From the NCBI RefSeq assembly GCF_001642475.1, contig NW_019173946.1, positions 1 through 64,000 of the forward strand: DNA of 64,000 bases, in the 5' to 3' direction. Positions 21,896 through 33,106 of this stretch are shown here, piece after piece (within the stretch, counting starts at the first letter, position 1; each line of letters opens with the position of its first letter). A program made the position numbers and the translations under genes. Source of the DNA: Fonsecaea monophora. Lineage: Eukaryota > Ascomycota > Eurotiomycetes > Chaetothyriales > Herpotrichiellaceae. A model generated the notes under the pieces. That model did no database searches, was not told where the DNA came from, and saw nothing but the letters and a program-made list of their open reading frames with translations.

Positions 21896-23782
21896 TCACC
21901 CAATCAATACCCACTTCTTGTCAGCCTCCTTGACGCCTCTTCTCTCCGCTATTTCTTCCAGAGTATGCTTGATAGCATCCTTGGAACATTTGGGAAATTG
22001 ATTCTTCAGCACCTCAATCAAGCCAGTCTTTGTCAAGGTATTGCCCGAGACTGCTTCCCTGAACGCCGGCAACAAATCTGCTGAGATAGTCTTGACCGGC
22101 TTACCCAAAGCCTTGTTCGCTTTCGATTTGGACGATTGGGATTGGTTTTCGCATACCCCTTCGTTGGACGCTACCCTCAGGAGACCGGACTGGAGGACCA
22201 GATTGCCACTATTTGGGTCGACTGCCATCAGTGGTAGACGAGGAGGCTGCATTGGAGTTTGTGGCTTTTCCTCTCGCTTGACCGGACTCTTTCTCCCCAC
22301 ATCTGCCCAATGATCCGTGGAATAAGGATCAATCGGAAAAGTTGTCGAGTCGTGCAGAACGTCCATTCGGTACAAAGACAAATCGTTGCCATCCTGTGAC
22401 CCATTTTCACCTTCCCAGCATAGTCCACTGCATTTGGGTTCCATATCACCGATAATTAGCTGACGTTTCGCAACCTCCCCTTCGTCATCGAGGAAATCTC
22501 CCATTTCTTCGTCGCCATCCTCGTCTTCGGATTTCTCATCATCGTCTAGCACTTCTTCGTCGCCTTCTTCCGGTTCTTGCCATTCGGCTTCGCTGTCATA
22601 GTCGTAGTTGGTATCCGGTAATCCTCGGTAGCCGGCATTGACGGCAAGTTTTCGTGTACTTCGTGGAGACACAACTCTTGTATATGTCCCATGATAAGCA
22701 GGCCGCACATCTTCGTGGAAGAACAAGTACTTGTAGGGAAGGTTGGCCAGAATGTTTGCAGGGTCCGCGAGATCCATAGAAACAGTTTTCGAGTCGTTCA
22801 TTTCGTTCAGAATTTCTTTTACAGGCTTCACAGGTCGTGTCCGCCGGCGCCTCCGAAACCTGTTTCTAAGTGTCTGAGGGGTGTTGTCTTGGTTGAGGGG
22901 AAGAAAAGCATTGTCGAGTGCGGCTCTATTCGGATGAAAGCGGTTAATTGGTGCGACTGTCATATGTTCCTTGACAAAGAAAGGTAGAATCCAATCGTCG
23001 AAGCCAGGGTTCTTTCGTTTTGACGGTGACTCCTTGATATCAACCATAGGGTGGTCGATGTCGACAGAGGTGACTGAACCTCTTCTGGAAGGCGTCGTAC
23101 CACGAGAGACATCCCCAAGATCACCAGCCGTAGGTACTGAGGCAGCCGCTGGAGGCCCAAAGAATGAACCAAGCTTCATTTGTGACTGGAAGAAATAGTT
23201 AGCAGCTTGAACGGCTCACGTCAAATGGTGACGTCGGAAACCTACCCTCTCTTTCTTCAACGCTTCGGCCTCCTTGCGTTGCTTCTCCGCCTCCTTCTCC
23301 TGCTTCTCCACGTCTTTCTGTTTCCTTTTCTCCTCCCGAACCTTGCGGGCGGCCTCTTTCTCTTCCTCCTTGCGTTTCTTGTCCTCGTCCTTTCTGGCCT
23401 TGGCCTCGGCCTTGAGCTTCTCCTTTTCTTCCTTTTCGGCCTTTTTGATGGCCTTGTCGGCCTCCTTCTCGGCAAAGGTGACCTTTCGCTTCTTGCTGTC
23501 GACGGGGGCCATGGTCGTGTGCTGAGCCGGGCTCAGGACAGGAGTAGCACCGAGGTCAGTCAACGGGGTGCTGCGTTCACTAAAGTTGGGTGTTCCAAAC
23601 GGAGATCGGTCTGCGGTCAAGGGACTGCTCTGTTGGCCGGCCGGAGAGGTGATGGATGCAGAGTGGTGAACTATGTCTCCTTCGTGGTTGCGTTTCTTGG
23701 AGGGAGTGAGCTGAGCAGCGGCGGGAAAGGAAAGAGCGGGTGGCGGTGGTGGTGCAGCGGCAGCAGCGACGTGGGAATCCAT
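21896..23782 (-). CDS. Chromatin assembly factor 1 large subunit (CAF-1 p150/Rlf2/Cac1)
   Basis: Two exons (23782-23246, 23185-21896) and a 60-bp intron give 608 residues. Layout: low-complexity N-terminus; a highly charged Lys/Glu-Arg coiled coil (about 105-179, the KER region, which binds DNA in CAF-1); a PCNA-interacting motif QMKLGSFF (Q181-F188) made at the exon junction; then the CAF1A core with Arg-rich RFRRRRRTRPVKP, PYKYLFFHEDVRPAYHGTYT and the acidic histone-binding stretch DYDSEAEWQEPEEGDEE...DEEMGDFLDDEGE. The winged-helix-like C-terminus ends DKKWVLIG. It deposits H3-H4 behind replication forks in the nucleus. Assignment rests on the order KER, PIP, acidic domain. Confidence 0.95.
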
Positions 23783-24182
23783 AATGGCGGACAAAAACGA
23801 GACATCAACAAGGCAAATGCACACAGCTCCTCGAAAGTATCTCCAGGGCACACACTTCGGCGTCAAGGACCTAGGTAGGCGGTACGAGAATATAGTCTCG
23901 AGTCGTGAATTGAATGCTGTGAAGACAGGGAAGAAACGCGCGACGCGGTCACACGAGGCTTCGCGTTTGCCAAGAGAGTCATGTGACAGGGCTCTGTGAC
24001 TGACTAAGCAGACCTCAAAACGAGTTCTCAGTACGAGAACTGTGTGATCTGTGAAGGGGAGCACTTTGCAAAGTTATTTGATTATGAACTGAGATCGTCA
24101 TTATAGTCTAGATCTATGAGACATATTTCTCGTATCCTGCATGATCTTCATTATATAACTATCAAGTAAAGGACCCCCCACC
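23783..24182. other. Intergenic, 400 bp
   Basis: Promoter of the CAF-1 gene and 3' flank of the membrane-protein gene. No gene seen. Confidence 0.55.
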
Positions 24183-26286
24183 TCAGGCATACAAAAATCC
24201 ACGCCTCGTGTTGCGCAAATACTCTGGTGGTGCGAACGCCAGAAATGGCGTCTGCTCGTTGGGCTGGTTGCTGGTGTCGTTGACAAAGCCTTTTTGGACG
24301 TCATAGTCGCTGCGCTGATCGACCACCTCTCCGAGTTTGACGTCGACATCCCGCATCATCCTGGCCCGGACTATCCCGTCCAGTGCGCTTCCGCCTTTTG
24401 CGAATTCAAAGTACGGCGAATCTCTGGTCAGGGACGAGCAGTACGACAGAACATCTGGGATGGTGGTGTGGTATGCGCACCAGATGGTGAGGAATGCTGC
24501 AATCTGCATCACCCCAATCGCTGCACAGTAGACGCTCAGCCAGGGCCACGACACGACATAGACATCGAACCCTTCCGTGTAAAAAGCGGTGGTGTTCTCG
24601 TGATTCAGAGCATACTGCATAGTATCGGCCGAGACTTGGCTCGAAAGTACCCAGGTATTGAGAAGCTGGCCCAGTCGTTGGGAAAATTGTCGAGCAGTGA
24701 CGTTCGTGTAATCCGCGTACTCGCGACCATTGCCGCTTAAAATGAAAGCCGCCGTTGTATTTTGTAAGTAATACTCACTCAGAGAAGAGTAGCCCGAGCT
24801 GAGTAGTGGATCGGTTGCAAGGATCCATGTCTGGGTAAGATAGGAAAAGGTGCTGGGAAAGCTAAGCGTGGTCACTGTCGACGGTGCATGCTTTTTCGGG
24901 GACTTTCGCTGCGCGGTGACAGCGCAGACGGGGAGTTGAGATTCAGGGACCGATTGGCATGACACATTTGATTCAAGGTAAACCTGGTTGATCTGACACT
25001 TTGACACCCAAGGTCCGCGAGTTTGAAAGAGGAAAGTAGCCTGGGGTATGTCGACATTGGTAAGATTGACCAGCTGTTCCGGATAGCCATAGAAGTAAAC
25101 GTCATCCGAGACAAATTGGTTCATGGCCACCTGCCAAAAAGGATAGATGCCAGTGTCCGAGTCGACGGTGGTGTTGGGTCCCAAGAACGTGCCATTGCCC
25201 GATGTCACGTTAAAGTTGATCTTGATCTCCTCTTGATCCTGAGGTTTGTTGCAATCGAGATTCATGTATGTTGTCTCGAGAACGACGCTCGAATTCCGAT
25301 TAGCCAGGGATGCGATAGGTACGCCGACCAGGGCCGAGAATGAGCCCTCCGTCATATTCTCCTTGGATAGCGTGACCCAGCCGTCACCGTCCTTTTCCAG
25401 GTCGTCGACTAGCCAGGGTATCCTGACATTTCCCCAGAGATCCATAGTGCTCGCTTTCACGGTGTCCGGTCCGAGGACAGAGGTGATGTAGCTTGGTTTT
25501 AGAGAGGTCAGTAATGAGTCGACACCCGAAACCGAGTTGAAGACCTGATTGGTGATCGTATCGACATAGCTGACTTTGTTGGAATCTGCCTTCACTTCCC
25601 GACCAGTGCTGACCAGACGCAGAGATGCTTGGGAACCCAAGGGTGAAAAGGCCCAGCAGATCACCAGGATTAAGGCGGTGAAGTTGATAGCTGGGAAAGC
25701 AACTTGTGTAGTGACGGCCGAAAAGAACGTGCGGCTCTGCATGATCTGCTCAAGCAGCCCGAGTTTGGCGCCTTTCTCAAGTCGCCACGTCGCGAATCGC
25801 TTGAGCGTCGTTCCGAGGACGGCGGCAAAGAGGATGGTGAAAAGCGTCGACGCCTGTTCTCGGTCAATAACCATTTTTGACAGACAGTTTTCATATAATG
25901 CGAACCGTGCTTGTCGCCTGCTTGATGTAATTTGTATCCGCCTCTGTCACGATCTTGTGATTATACTTTGCCATGGTCACGGCTAGCCATGTAAACGGCA
26001 CTGATATCAGAACGGCAAAGGTACAGATGAGGATTTCGACCACCAAGTCTCGTCCGAATTTGCCTGACCTGGTCGGGGGAAGAACCTTTGTCGACGGCGA
26101 TCTACCCGCGCCTTTTGTGAAGCCATCGTCAATCTGCTCTTCTTGAGGAGTCAAGATTACGTTGTACTGGCCGGCGCCCAATTTGCGATGAACTGAACCG
26201 AGAGATCGGATTGAATGTCGAGCATGGGATTTACCCCCCAGGGAACTGGAGCCATAGGGACTAGACAGCTCGATGAAGTCGGACAT
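24183..26286 (-). CDS. Multi-pass membrane protein with large N-glycosylated loop, function unknown
   Basis: Two exons (26286-25906, 25853-24183) with a 52-bp intron give 683 residues. The intron has a weak donor, GTTCGC, but removal gives a smooth reading (KQATSTASTLFTILFAAVLG) and restores frame. Predicted membrane segments: VVEILICTFAVLISVPFTW (about 80-100), STLFTILFAAVLGTTL (about 128-143), INFTALILVICWAFSP (about 175-190) and a C-terminal WLSVYCAAIGVMQIAAFLTIW. Between the third and fourth lies a loop of about 390 residues with more than ten N-x-S/T sequons, hence luminal or extracellular. The layout and the RFATWRLEKGAKLGLLEQIM block recall a large unnamed family of ascomycete membrane proteins (DUF3176-like in layout). 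I do not know its role. Confidence 0.82.
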
Positions 26287-27340
26287 CTGTCGACGAGCTG
26301 GACCGAGAGAGAACGAACGGTGTGGGTTTGCCCAGCATCAGAAGTCAAGGGCTTCGAACCAATGTATAAATTCTCGAGACCATGGACGCCCGCGGGATTG
26401 TGTAAGTTTGCAAAAGGTGAAACAGGACGTTTTGTGTAATGCAGGATGCCGGAATAATTCCAAACCAGGCGCGTCAGAGGCTCATCGCCCTAGGATTGGG
26501 GCCGCATCTGAGTATTTTGGACCCATGACAAAGATCCGCGCGCAGGATATGATTTGCTGGAGGGTCAAGTCCGGAAATAGCATAAGAATGGCCATGATGG
26601 GGCCATGAGGGACAAAAGACATACATAACCTCAGGCGATTCGGCCTCCCATGGAGACCAGAGTTGTGTCGTGTGAGTAAATGGAAAGACATTTCAACATC
26701 AGCTAAACATCATTTCGTGCGTTGTCCGAAACCAACTCGTCGGGTCGCTACCATTGACGACCTTCAACCTCCTTGATTTAGCGCTGATGGTCATCTAAGC
26801 TGCTTCCATGGGACCTGCATAATATAGTAGGTGGCTACCGGAATAGGTTGAGACGAGAGAGTGATGGATTACTCGTGATGCCGGAGTGCGGGCCGAATTC
26901 ACCAAACCGTTGAGCTAATGAATCGGAGCTTATCCCTCTCCCCGTAGCATCGTCATCGCCCTCTGCAAGTGGCAGGTTTATAACTACCGGAGTCGTTTCG
27001 TCGGTCGTGAAATTGCAGACAAAGGAAATCAACTCGAGTAAGCCTCGATCCGCCGCCCATGGAAGGAAGACATGTCAAACCAGCGTATTGGATATACCCA
27101 TTATTCCTACATGCCGCTGCCTTCGGAGGATAGTGGTGTTTGATCCTTGAGCTTTGCGCTTTGTGCCTTACTCCCCCAGATGGAAGACGAAAATCACCGA
27201 CTCCCTGTACCAGGCCGTTGAACAGCGCGGTACACCACCTCCTGTATCTAAACCTTCTTCCGCAAAGAAGTCCCTTCACCCAACCCCGTTCGTGTCTCTC
27301 CTCATCTTTATTCAACGCGCCAGGCTCGCGGGTTGGGTCC
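26287..27340. other. Intergenic, 1054 bp
   Basis: Upstream of the membrane protein and downstream of Pmp3. Short open frames on both strands, none with family features. No RNA gene seen. Confidence 0.5.
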
Positions 27341-27727
27341 CTAGATCGTCCCGTACCCGACCGACCCTCCAGATTGCACCCTCTCACTATACACTCCCGG
27401 TGCCTGATGCCCGGTCAATTGCCCTTGTCTCGCCCTCTCCCTCCTGTCAAAGTACACATATTCGACGTAGAACGCGTGGATGTGGCCGGGGATGTACCCG
27501 AGCAGGGTCAGGCAGATGTTGACGAAGAGATCGGCGCCGCAGCCTGCAACGAGGAACACGCCCACGGGAGGTACTAGAGTAGATTGAAGTTAGTAGAATG
27601 TACAAACAACCGAGAGCTAGCACCAGGGAGCTACCAACAGCTATGCGACGAAATCAATCGCGGACGTAGACTTACCAAGGATGGTGATAAGGATGATGAG
27701 AAGCGCGGGGATGGCACTGTCCGACAT
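27341..27727 (-). CDS. pmp3: Plasma membrane proteolipid 3 (Pmp3/UPF0057)
   Basis: Two exons (27727-27676, 27573-27341) and a 102-bp intron give 94 residues. The two membrane segments are IPALLIILITILVPPVGVFL, assembled across the splice, and ADLFVNICLTLLGYIPGHIH, followed by the family end AFYVEYVYFDRR. Pmp3 is a small hydrophobic plasma-membrane protein that affects membrane potential and salt tolerance in yeast. The core is about 55 residues; here a polar tail of about 35-40 residues (Gly, Gln, Ser, Arg-rich) is added, common in filamentous fungi. The first exon is short and easily missed: it encodes only MSDSAIPALLIILITIL plus one base. Confidence 0.93.
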
Positions 27728-28177
27728 TGTAGCAGAGTCTTCGAATTTGTGACTGAGATGTTGGATTCGCGGTACAAGGTGGTTTCTTTGACGCAGTTTG
27801 TCTCAGGGACACTTCAAGCGGCACGTCTGTGCCGTTGGAATTCTTATGTAGGGTATGAAGGCAGCAGCCAAAGGACAAGGATGAAACAGCCAGACAGATA
27901 AAACTTCCCCAATCCAGTAATTACCCAGCTGCGCAGACGCGGACGTCACTGCGCCACACGCGCCACACCTGGGATTAGAGTGACGTAGTGTCATGTGGCG
28001 CACCTTGTGGCGGTGCTGATATCACCTTTCCACACCCCTCCAATGGCCACCCACTGCACTACGAGTCAGGCTCGAAATCCAAGATATCTCTTAACTATGA
28101 GTAAAAGTACATGCCTATCATACATTGAAAAGTTTCCCCACATGTTTCAACAACTGGCCTGTAACTGGCTAGCAGAT
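27728..28177. other. Intergenic, 450 bp
   Basis: Promoter of pmp3 and 3' flank of the ankyrin-repeat gene. No gene seen. Confidence 0.55.
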
Positions 28178-30913
28178 TCATGCTACCAACTCACTAATCC
28201 CAGCCCTGGGCACCTGGCCCAGGAGCATCAACAACTCGGCGTCATCCTCTTCCACAGCGTAGTCTCGCACCGTCTTATTCGTCCTGTGGTCTCGAAGTGT
28301 AGGATCGGCTCCAGCCTCCAGCAGTGCACGCACCGTCTGGCATCTGCCCTTGATCCGTCTCCTCCTTTCCGACGGATCGGCTATATCTGACTTGACCACC
28401 GCATGCATCAACGCCGTTTTGCTGAACCGATCTCGTTCGTCAATGGAGGTGGTGTGCTCCAAAAGGATTTCGACTAGTACTGGGTCACACCGTCTCGCAG
28501 CGTCGTGGAGAAGGGTGTTTCCGTGCCACGTTGGCGGAAACTCGGTGGGCATAGGAAATTCCAGCAGCTGCTTGACGATTTGGTGATAGCCTTTTCTACA
28601 GGCCACCATCAGCGGCGTGTAACCTTCTGAGTCGCGTAAGTCGGTCTTGATGCCATTGACTGCCAGTAGCAGGCCTGTGATGGTTGAGAAGCCTCTCTCA
28701 GTAGCCTGCTGCAAGGCAGTGAAGGGATCTTTGGGATTTGATTGAGTATAGCCGGCTTGAAACGCAATAGCGTTGACATCCACGCCGTGCTTGATCAATA
28801 AATTGACCTCCTCCGCATGCTCCTCCTTCAACTCGCAGAAGAAATGTAACGGTGCATAACCGCGTCCTGTCCTGGCGAGTCCATACCCGGTTCCGTTGCG
28901 GATATTGTCCCTCAGTTCCGGCTTCCTGATGACCATATAGTTGGACTGGTAGGTATTTAAATACTGTATGGCGACTTTTGCCGCTTTGTCGAGTCTTCTC
29001 TCGTTGCAGAGGTCTGCTATAGCTTGATATGTAGGTTCGAGGGTTTTACTGGATGAGGATCGTTCGAGCTGCGCGCTTGCTGGGGTCGTTGTGGAGCTAT
29101 CGTCATGGAAGGATAGAGAGCGATCGTAAGTCGATGTTTCAGAGGGCGAGCTTAACCCTCGAGCACCAGATTGAGCGGCCGCGTCTATATCCTGTAGATT
29201 GTTCAATGTTATAGACTTGGAAATGGATAACCTCGATAGTTCTGGTGACGGCGCATAGTAAGCTGAATCCGAGTGCTGCGAGAGACGAGCACGGTGCAGA
29301 AATCGGTTCCGAAGCTTCAGACGAGGTTGGTTCTGTATTTCAGAAACCGGGGGCAATCCTGGTGAGACCGCGGCCGGTTTGAGCTGAGATACCTCAGCCT
29401 TGCTCAACAGTTTTTCAGTGGAAGGTGTGGGTGTCGTTTTCTCTGGTGGTGATAGAAACACCTCGTACCCTTCGGCTTCCTCTTCATCGCCGTCGTCACC
29501 TCGGGTTCGGTAGACATCGATGACCAGCTGCACGGATTCCAGCGTCTTCTCATCCTGTGGCCCGAGTTCTTTTCTACGCTCCATAAACGCTCGTAGTCCA
29601 TGCTCCTCGGCGGAATCGAAATCACCCTTCAAAATGTACACACGGCCTAGCATGTGACTCGCAGCCAATGCCTGCAGCTTGTCGGGAACATGACGTGAAC
29701 AACCCTGGGCTTCGCCCGAACAGAGAGGATCTGTTGAGCTGGACGGGAAGATATCACTACGCATGGCGGCAACCGGTTGCAGCAGCTCGACCGCTTGATC
29801 GAGCTTCTCTTGCTGCCGGCAGCAATCAGCTAGCATGAGAACCACCTCTGCAGGCTGGAAAGATATCCTACCCTCAAAGTCATGGCGCTCCATAAGAGCG
29901 AGAGCCTTCCGAAAATGCCGCTCCGCTTTTGCATAATCACTATCGTCAAAGCTGTCCTGGCCCAACTTCAGGTGATTCTGAGTTCTCAAGAATTCCACCT
30001 CGGAGCCAACTTCCGCATGACCTCTACCGGACGCGGAGCCTTGTCGAGCGAAAGCGGCTGTTTGTTGAGGAGAAGCGGCAGGAGGTTGGATCCAACGGTC
30101 AACTCGATCTCTGCGATCTGTCGAGAGCGGAACTTCATTGGCAGGGATCTTCAACATATCACGGAGAGCCTCGGGTTCGATAGCTGGGGATATAGTACTC
30201 AAGGAAGATCTCGTGCTCGCCGCAGCGGAAGCGGTGCTCAGAAATTGTTTGGCAAAGGCAAGATAGGTTTTCATTCCATCATCGTGACCTGATTGCATTC
30301 TCTCAGTAGCAGCAATTGTTGAACCACCCAGCGTTTGCAAACGCGAGGGGGAGTTCAGACTCTGAATGAGCGCCCTCATAGTTCGCTCGAGCATGATGAA
30401 CTTGGCATCCAGTGATGTCTGATGCTCGATTGCTATTCCTCTTTGTTCGAGTTGGAGCATGACACAGACCATCTGGATTGGTAGTGACAGAGCCGCATTG
30501 AAAAATTGGATGCGCTGGCGGAGTCGAGACAGCTCGCCATTATGGAGGTTCTCTTGTAGATGGGCCTTCACCTTACGTGCAAACCCAGATATTTTGGCAA
30601 TCTGGGTGAGAATCTCATTGACTCGCTTCATGGTGTTCTTGGAATCTTCGAGCGCATCTTTGATCTGTTGCCACAGATGAGCGCCGTCGTCGGTCTTGTT
30701 GGCCACGCGCACCGCCTCTGCCAACGGAGGGGAAGACAGGCTCTTTTCCAGGCCCTCGTAAGTCGCCCGTAGAGCCGCCACCTCATCGCAGAAAGACCGG
30801 ATTCGAGCATCGACAGAATTGATATCTCCGTATATCTTGATCACGGTGCTGGTGCACGACACACAGGCAGCAGCTATCTGAAGAGCGCCTGCTGTGAGGG
30901 AGAATGGATCCAT
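28178..30913 (-). CDS. STAND-type N-terminal domain, TPR and ankyrin-repeat protein
   Basis: A single exon of 911 residues from the ATG at 30913; an in-frame GTG at 30940 is unlikely to be used. The N-terminus MDPFSLTAGALQIAAACVS is the start of the fungal STAND/NLR-associated helical domain (helo-like) seen on many fungal NLR-like and ankyrin proteins. A helical region to about 200 is followed by a Ser-rich linker. TPR-like units lie at about 290-480 (LKLGQDSFDDSDYAKAERHF, SHMLGRVYILKGDFDSAEEH). A disordered segment leads to about five ankyrin repeats in the last 245 residues (GYAPLHFFCELKEEHAEEV, GYTPLMVACRKGYHQIVKQL, GNTLLHDAARRCDPVLVEIL, KTALMHAVVKS, ALLEAGADPTLRDHRTNKT). No Walker A, NACHT or NB-ARC motif lies between them. 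Likely a cytosolic scaffold or incompatibility/innate-immunity-related protein, but the partner is unknown. Confidence 0.9.
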   Translation of the reverse strand: MDPFSLTAGALQIAAACVSCTSTVIKIYGDINSVDARIRSFCDEVAALRATYEGLEKSLSSPPLAEAVRVANKTDDGAHLWQQIKDALEDSKNTMKRVNEILTQIAKISGFARKVKAHLQENLHNGELSRLRQRIQFFNAALSLPIQMVCVMLQLEQRGIAIEHQTSLDAKFIMLERTMRALIQSLNSPSRLQTLGGSTIAATERMQSGHDDGMKTYLAFAKQFLSTASAAASTRSSLSTISPAIEPEALRDMLKIPANEVPLSTDRRDRVDRWIQPPAASPQQTAAFARQGSASGRGHAEVGSEVEFLRTQNHLKLGQDSFDDSDYAKAERHFRKALALMERHDFEGRISFQPAEVVLMLADCCRQQEKLDQAVELLQPVAAMRSDIFPSSSTDPLCSGEAQGCSRHVPDKLQALAASHMLGRVYILKGDFDSAEEHGLRAFMERRKELGPQDEKTLESVQLVIDVYRTRGDDGDEEEAEGYEVFLSPPEKTTPTPSTEKLLSKAEVSQLKPAAVSPGLPPVSEIQNQPRLKLRNRFLHRARLSQHSDSAYYAPSPELSRLSISKSITLNNLQDIDAAAQSGARGLSSPSETSTYDRSLSFHDDSSTTTPASAQLERSSSSKTLEPTYQAIADLCNERRLDKAAKVAIQYLNTYQSNYMVIRKPELRDNIRNGTGYGLARTGRGYAPLHFFCELKEEHAEEVNLLIKHGVDVNAIAFQAGYTQSNPKDPFTALQQATERGFSTITGLLLAVNGIKTDLRDSEGYTPLMVACRKGYHQIVKQLLEFPMPTEFPPTWHGNTLLHDAARRCDPVLVEILLEHTTSIDERDRFSKTALMHAVVKSDIADPSERRRRIKGRCQTVRALLEAGADPTLRDHRTNKTVRDYAVEEDDAELLMLLGQVPRAGISELVA

Positions 30914-32083
30914 GGCAGTGGGAATGGACTCGATAGCCACCTGGGTATCGAGGTAGCGTGGAGAATCATAGGATAGAGGTATATCTAGCTATCCTGAACG
31001 AATTCACCCGTCCTCCATACAAATGCAGATTGAGACGGGTCAATTGGAACCGTTGTCAGAGGGCAACATTGGTGATGGCGGTAGGTAGTGGTGGTGGTGA
31101 AGGCGGTGCCTGGTGCTCCGCCTCCGCTTTAATATCAGGTAGACGTTGTTTCCACTTCGGGGATAGTCGGGATGAGGGCGGGGGAGCCGCCGCTTTTACT
31201 CGCTGTACCGAATACCAGTAGGTCCCTCGGCAGTCACCGACGTATGTACAGTACCTTGTTGGCACTGTGGTTGGCATTGTGGCTTAACGCCTTGCTACCT
31301 AGCGAGCACTTGTAGGTAGCTACTGTAGGAATGGAGCCTGTCTCTCGTTCCCCCAAACCTTTCTTTTCCCTCCCCTCTTCCCTGTCCAAATTCCTTCCAC
31401 CCTTTCACCTTGTTTGCATCCCTGTTGTGCTTCGCCGCGACACCGCCCGGATGTCAAGTCATTTTCCCCATGCCCCATCAGGGTTCTCGTATTCGCTTCT
31501 CCGGCACAAAGTCCCCCTCGAATCCCGTCCAAGGAGCGATGGACCCTCTATTTGCCCTCCAATCATCGATTCCTCCTTGACTCGTTCATTGATGACCCGT
31601 TTCAACCTCTTCTGGTGCCTTGGACTTGTTACCTCGTGGTCGAATTCGCTTGTAGGCCTCGTGACGACAGGGTTCAACATCTGACCTGTGCTCTAGGCAC
31701 CTTGAGAAGGACGGGTGCCTAATCGACTCACGCAACAGCAGGCTCATTCAACCGAATCATGCATACTTATGGTTACTTTCGACTACTCAACCGGCCGGGA
31801 GACCAGATTTGCTAGGCTGTAGATCCATTATATTCCGGCTTCCCCGTTGCCTTTTCCAGGTCGACTTGCTCGTGCATGACCCTCCTGGCTGCTCGAAGAT
31901 CGTACCTGGAGTCATGTCCAACAAGCATGGGAAACACAGCTCGCACCTGTCGAGACCTGCCAATGTCAGGTGGACCTGGGGAAAACCGGTGTGATATCAC
32001 ATTTCGAAGACTCTGCTGATAAGTCCACTAGAGTGCCAGGACAACGCGAATCTGTTAGTTATCGAAAACCGTATCCAAAGGGT
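30914..32083. other. Intergenic, about 1.2 kb
   Basis: Upstream region of the ankyrin-repeat gene. Short plus-strand open frames near 31,331-31,720 show no domain. No tRNA-like fold or repeat recognised. Confidence 0.45.
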
Positions 32084-33106
32084 TCACCATGGAGCTAGCG
32101 ATAGATGTGTCAGGGTGTCCAAGTGGTTACAAACATGACCATTGTAGCGACGTCCCCTTGTATCCCTGGTGAGTGCTATAGAGCCCCGTGCTTGTGTGTG
32201 TTTTGCGGCGAGAGGTGAATCTTGGGATCGTTCGAGAATTATCTCAACAGTTCGTGTTTCCAACTCCACGCGCCGTAAGTAGTCCTGATAACCCTGGATC
32301 CTTTCTTTTCCTTGTTCCGACGTTCCGAGAAACGATTTTTTGCGTGTTGTATACTGGCTTAACGGGGTTGCAATGAAACAACTCTTCAGATACCCGTCAA
32401 GTCTTGTTTGTTGAGCCAACTTCAGTTCAAAAAAAAAAAAATGCGAGACGCGCAATCCCAGAAATGACCCGTTCGAGCTACTTAGGTCTGAGTCCAGGAT
32501 TTTACAAAGTCGTGTCCTAATCGATTGCATGTGTACCGAGTACTTGGGAAGTTTGTGATACCTGGACCTGAGAGGAAAAGCCGTTGTAAAAGCGGCGACA
32601 CGGCACAAGCAACCCATCTCAGCCTCCCTACAGGCGGAGCTTGTAGCCTCACTTTTGGGCTGGGTGGCAGTGCCTGGGAAGAAATGGGACCACAGACCGT
32701 AAAAGGCCCCGTGGGGGCCAAAGCACGCACGCCTTGAATCTCCCCAGCCAACGGAGGCATCGGGTGAGATAGGAAACTGCCAGGGTCTGTGTTTGCTGTT
32801 TGCTTTGCCGAGATCCACCGTCTTCTGCGCGTGACTGGTAGATTGGGATGCTTCGGGATGCTTGGGTTGTGCACATCTTTGTGTCTTTTTTTTGGGATTG
32901 ACAACCACCTGGCGAGCTGGTTTAAAAGAATGGGACGGGGTGACAAATGCACGCCTTTGCTTGAGATTTTGCCGAAATCCCGAAAACCAACCCCCCGCCC
33001 CTGTCCAAGTAATTACAAGGAAGAAGAGCCCCAGGTACCCTTTCCCAACTGGCCGTGCCGTGATCCGCGGGTTCCCACCTACGTTCATGGAAGCCCAATG
33101 GAACAT
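32084..33106 (-). CDS. Orphan open reading frame, 340 codons, no recognised family
   Basis: An uninterrupted ATG-initiated frame of 340 codons in an otherwise empty 2.5-kb gap, with no longer competing frame on either strand. I recognise no domain. The product is basic, with one hydrophobic segment near the N-terminus (YLGLFFLVITWTGAGGWF), scattered Cys, a Lys-rich patch and a Phe run encoded by a poly-A/T stretch at about 32,428-32,440. It could be an orphan gene, a decayed exon or chance. The length argues against chance; the homopolymer and irregular composition argue against a conserved protein. Confidence 0.25.
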   Translation of the reverse strand: MFHWASMNVGGNPRITARPVGKGYLGLFFLVITWTGAGGWFSGFRQNLKQRRAFVTPSHSFKPARQVVVNPKKKTQRCAQPKHPEASQSTSHAQKTVDLGKANSKHRPWQFPISPDASVGWGDSRRACFGPHGAFYGLWSHFFPGTATQPKSEATSSACREAEMGCLCRVAAFTTAFPLRSRYHKLPKYSVHMQSIRTRLCKILDSDLSSSNGSFLGLRVSHFFFFELKLAQQTRLDGYLKSCFIATPLSQYTTRKKSFLGTSEQGKERIQGYQDYLRRVELETRTVEIILERSQDSPLAAKHTQARGSIALTRDTRGRRYNGHVCNHLDTLTHLSLAPW

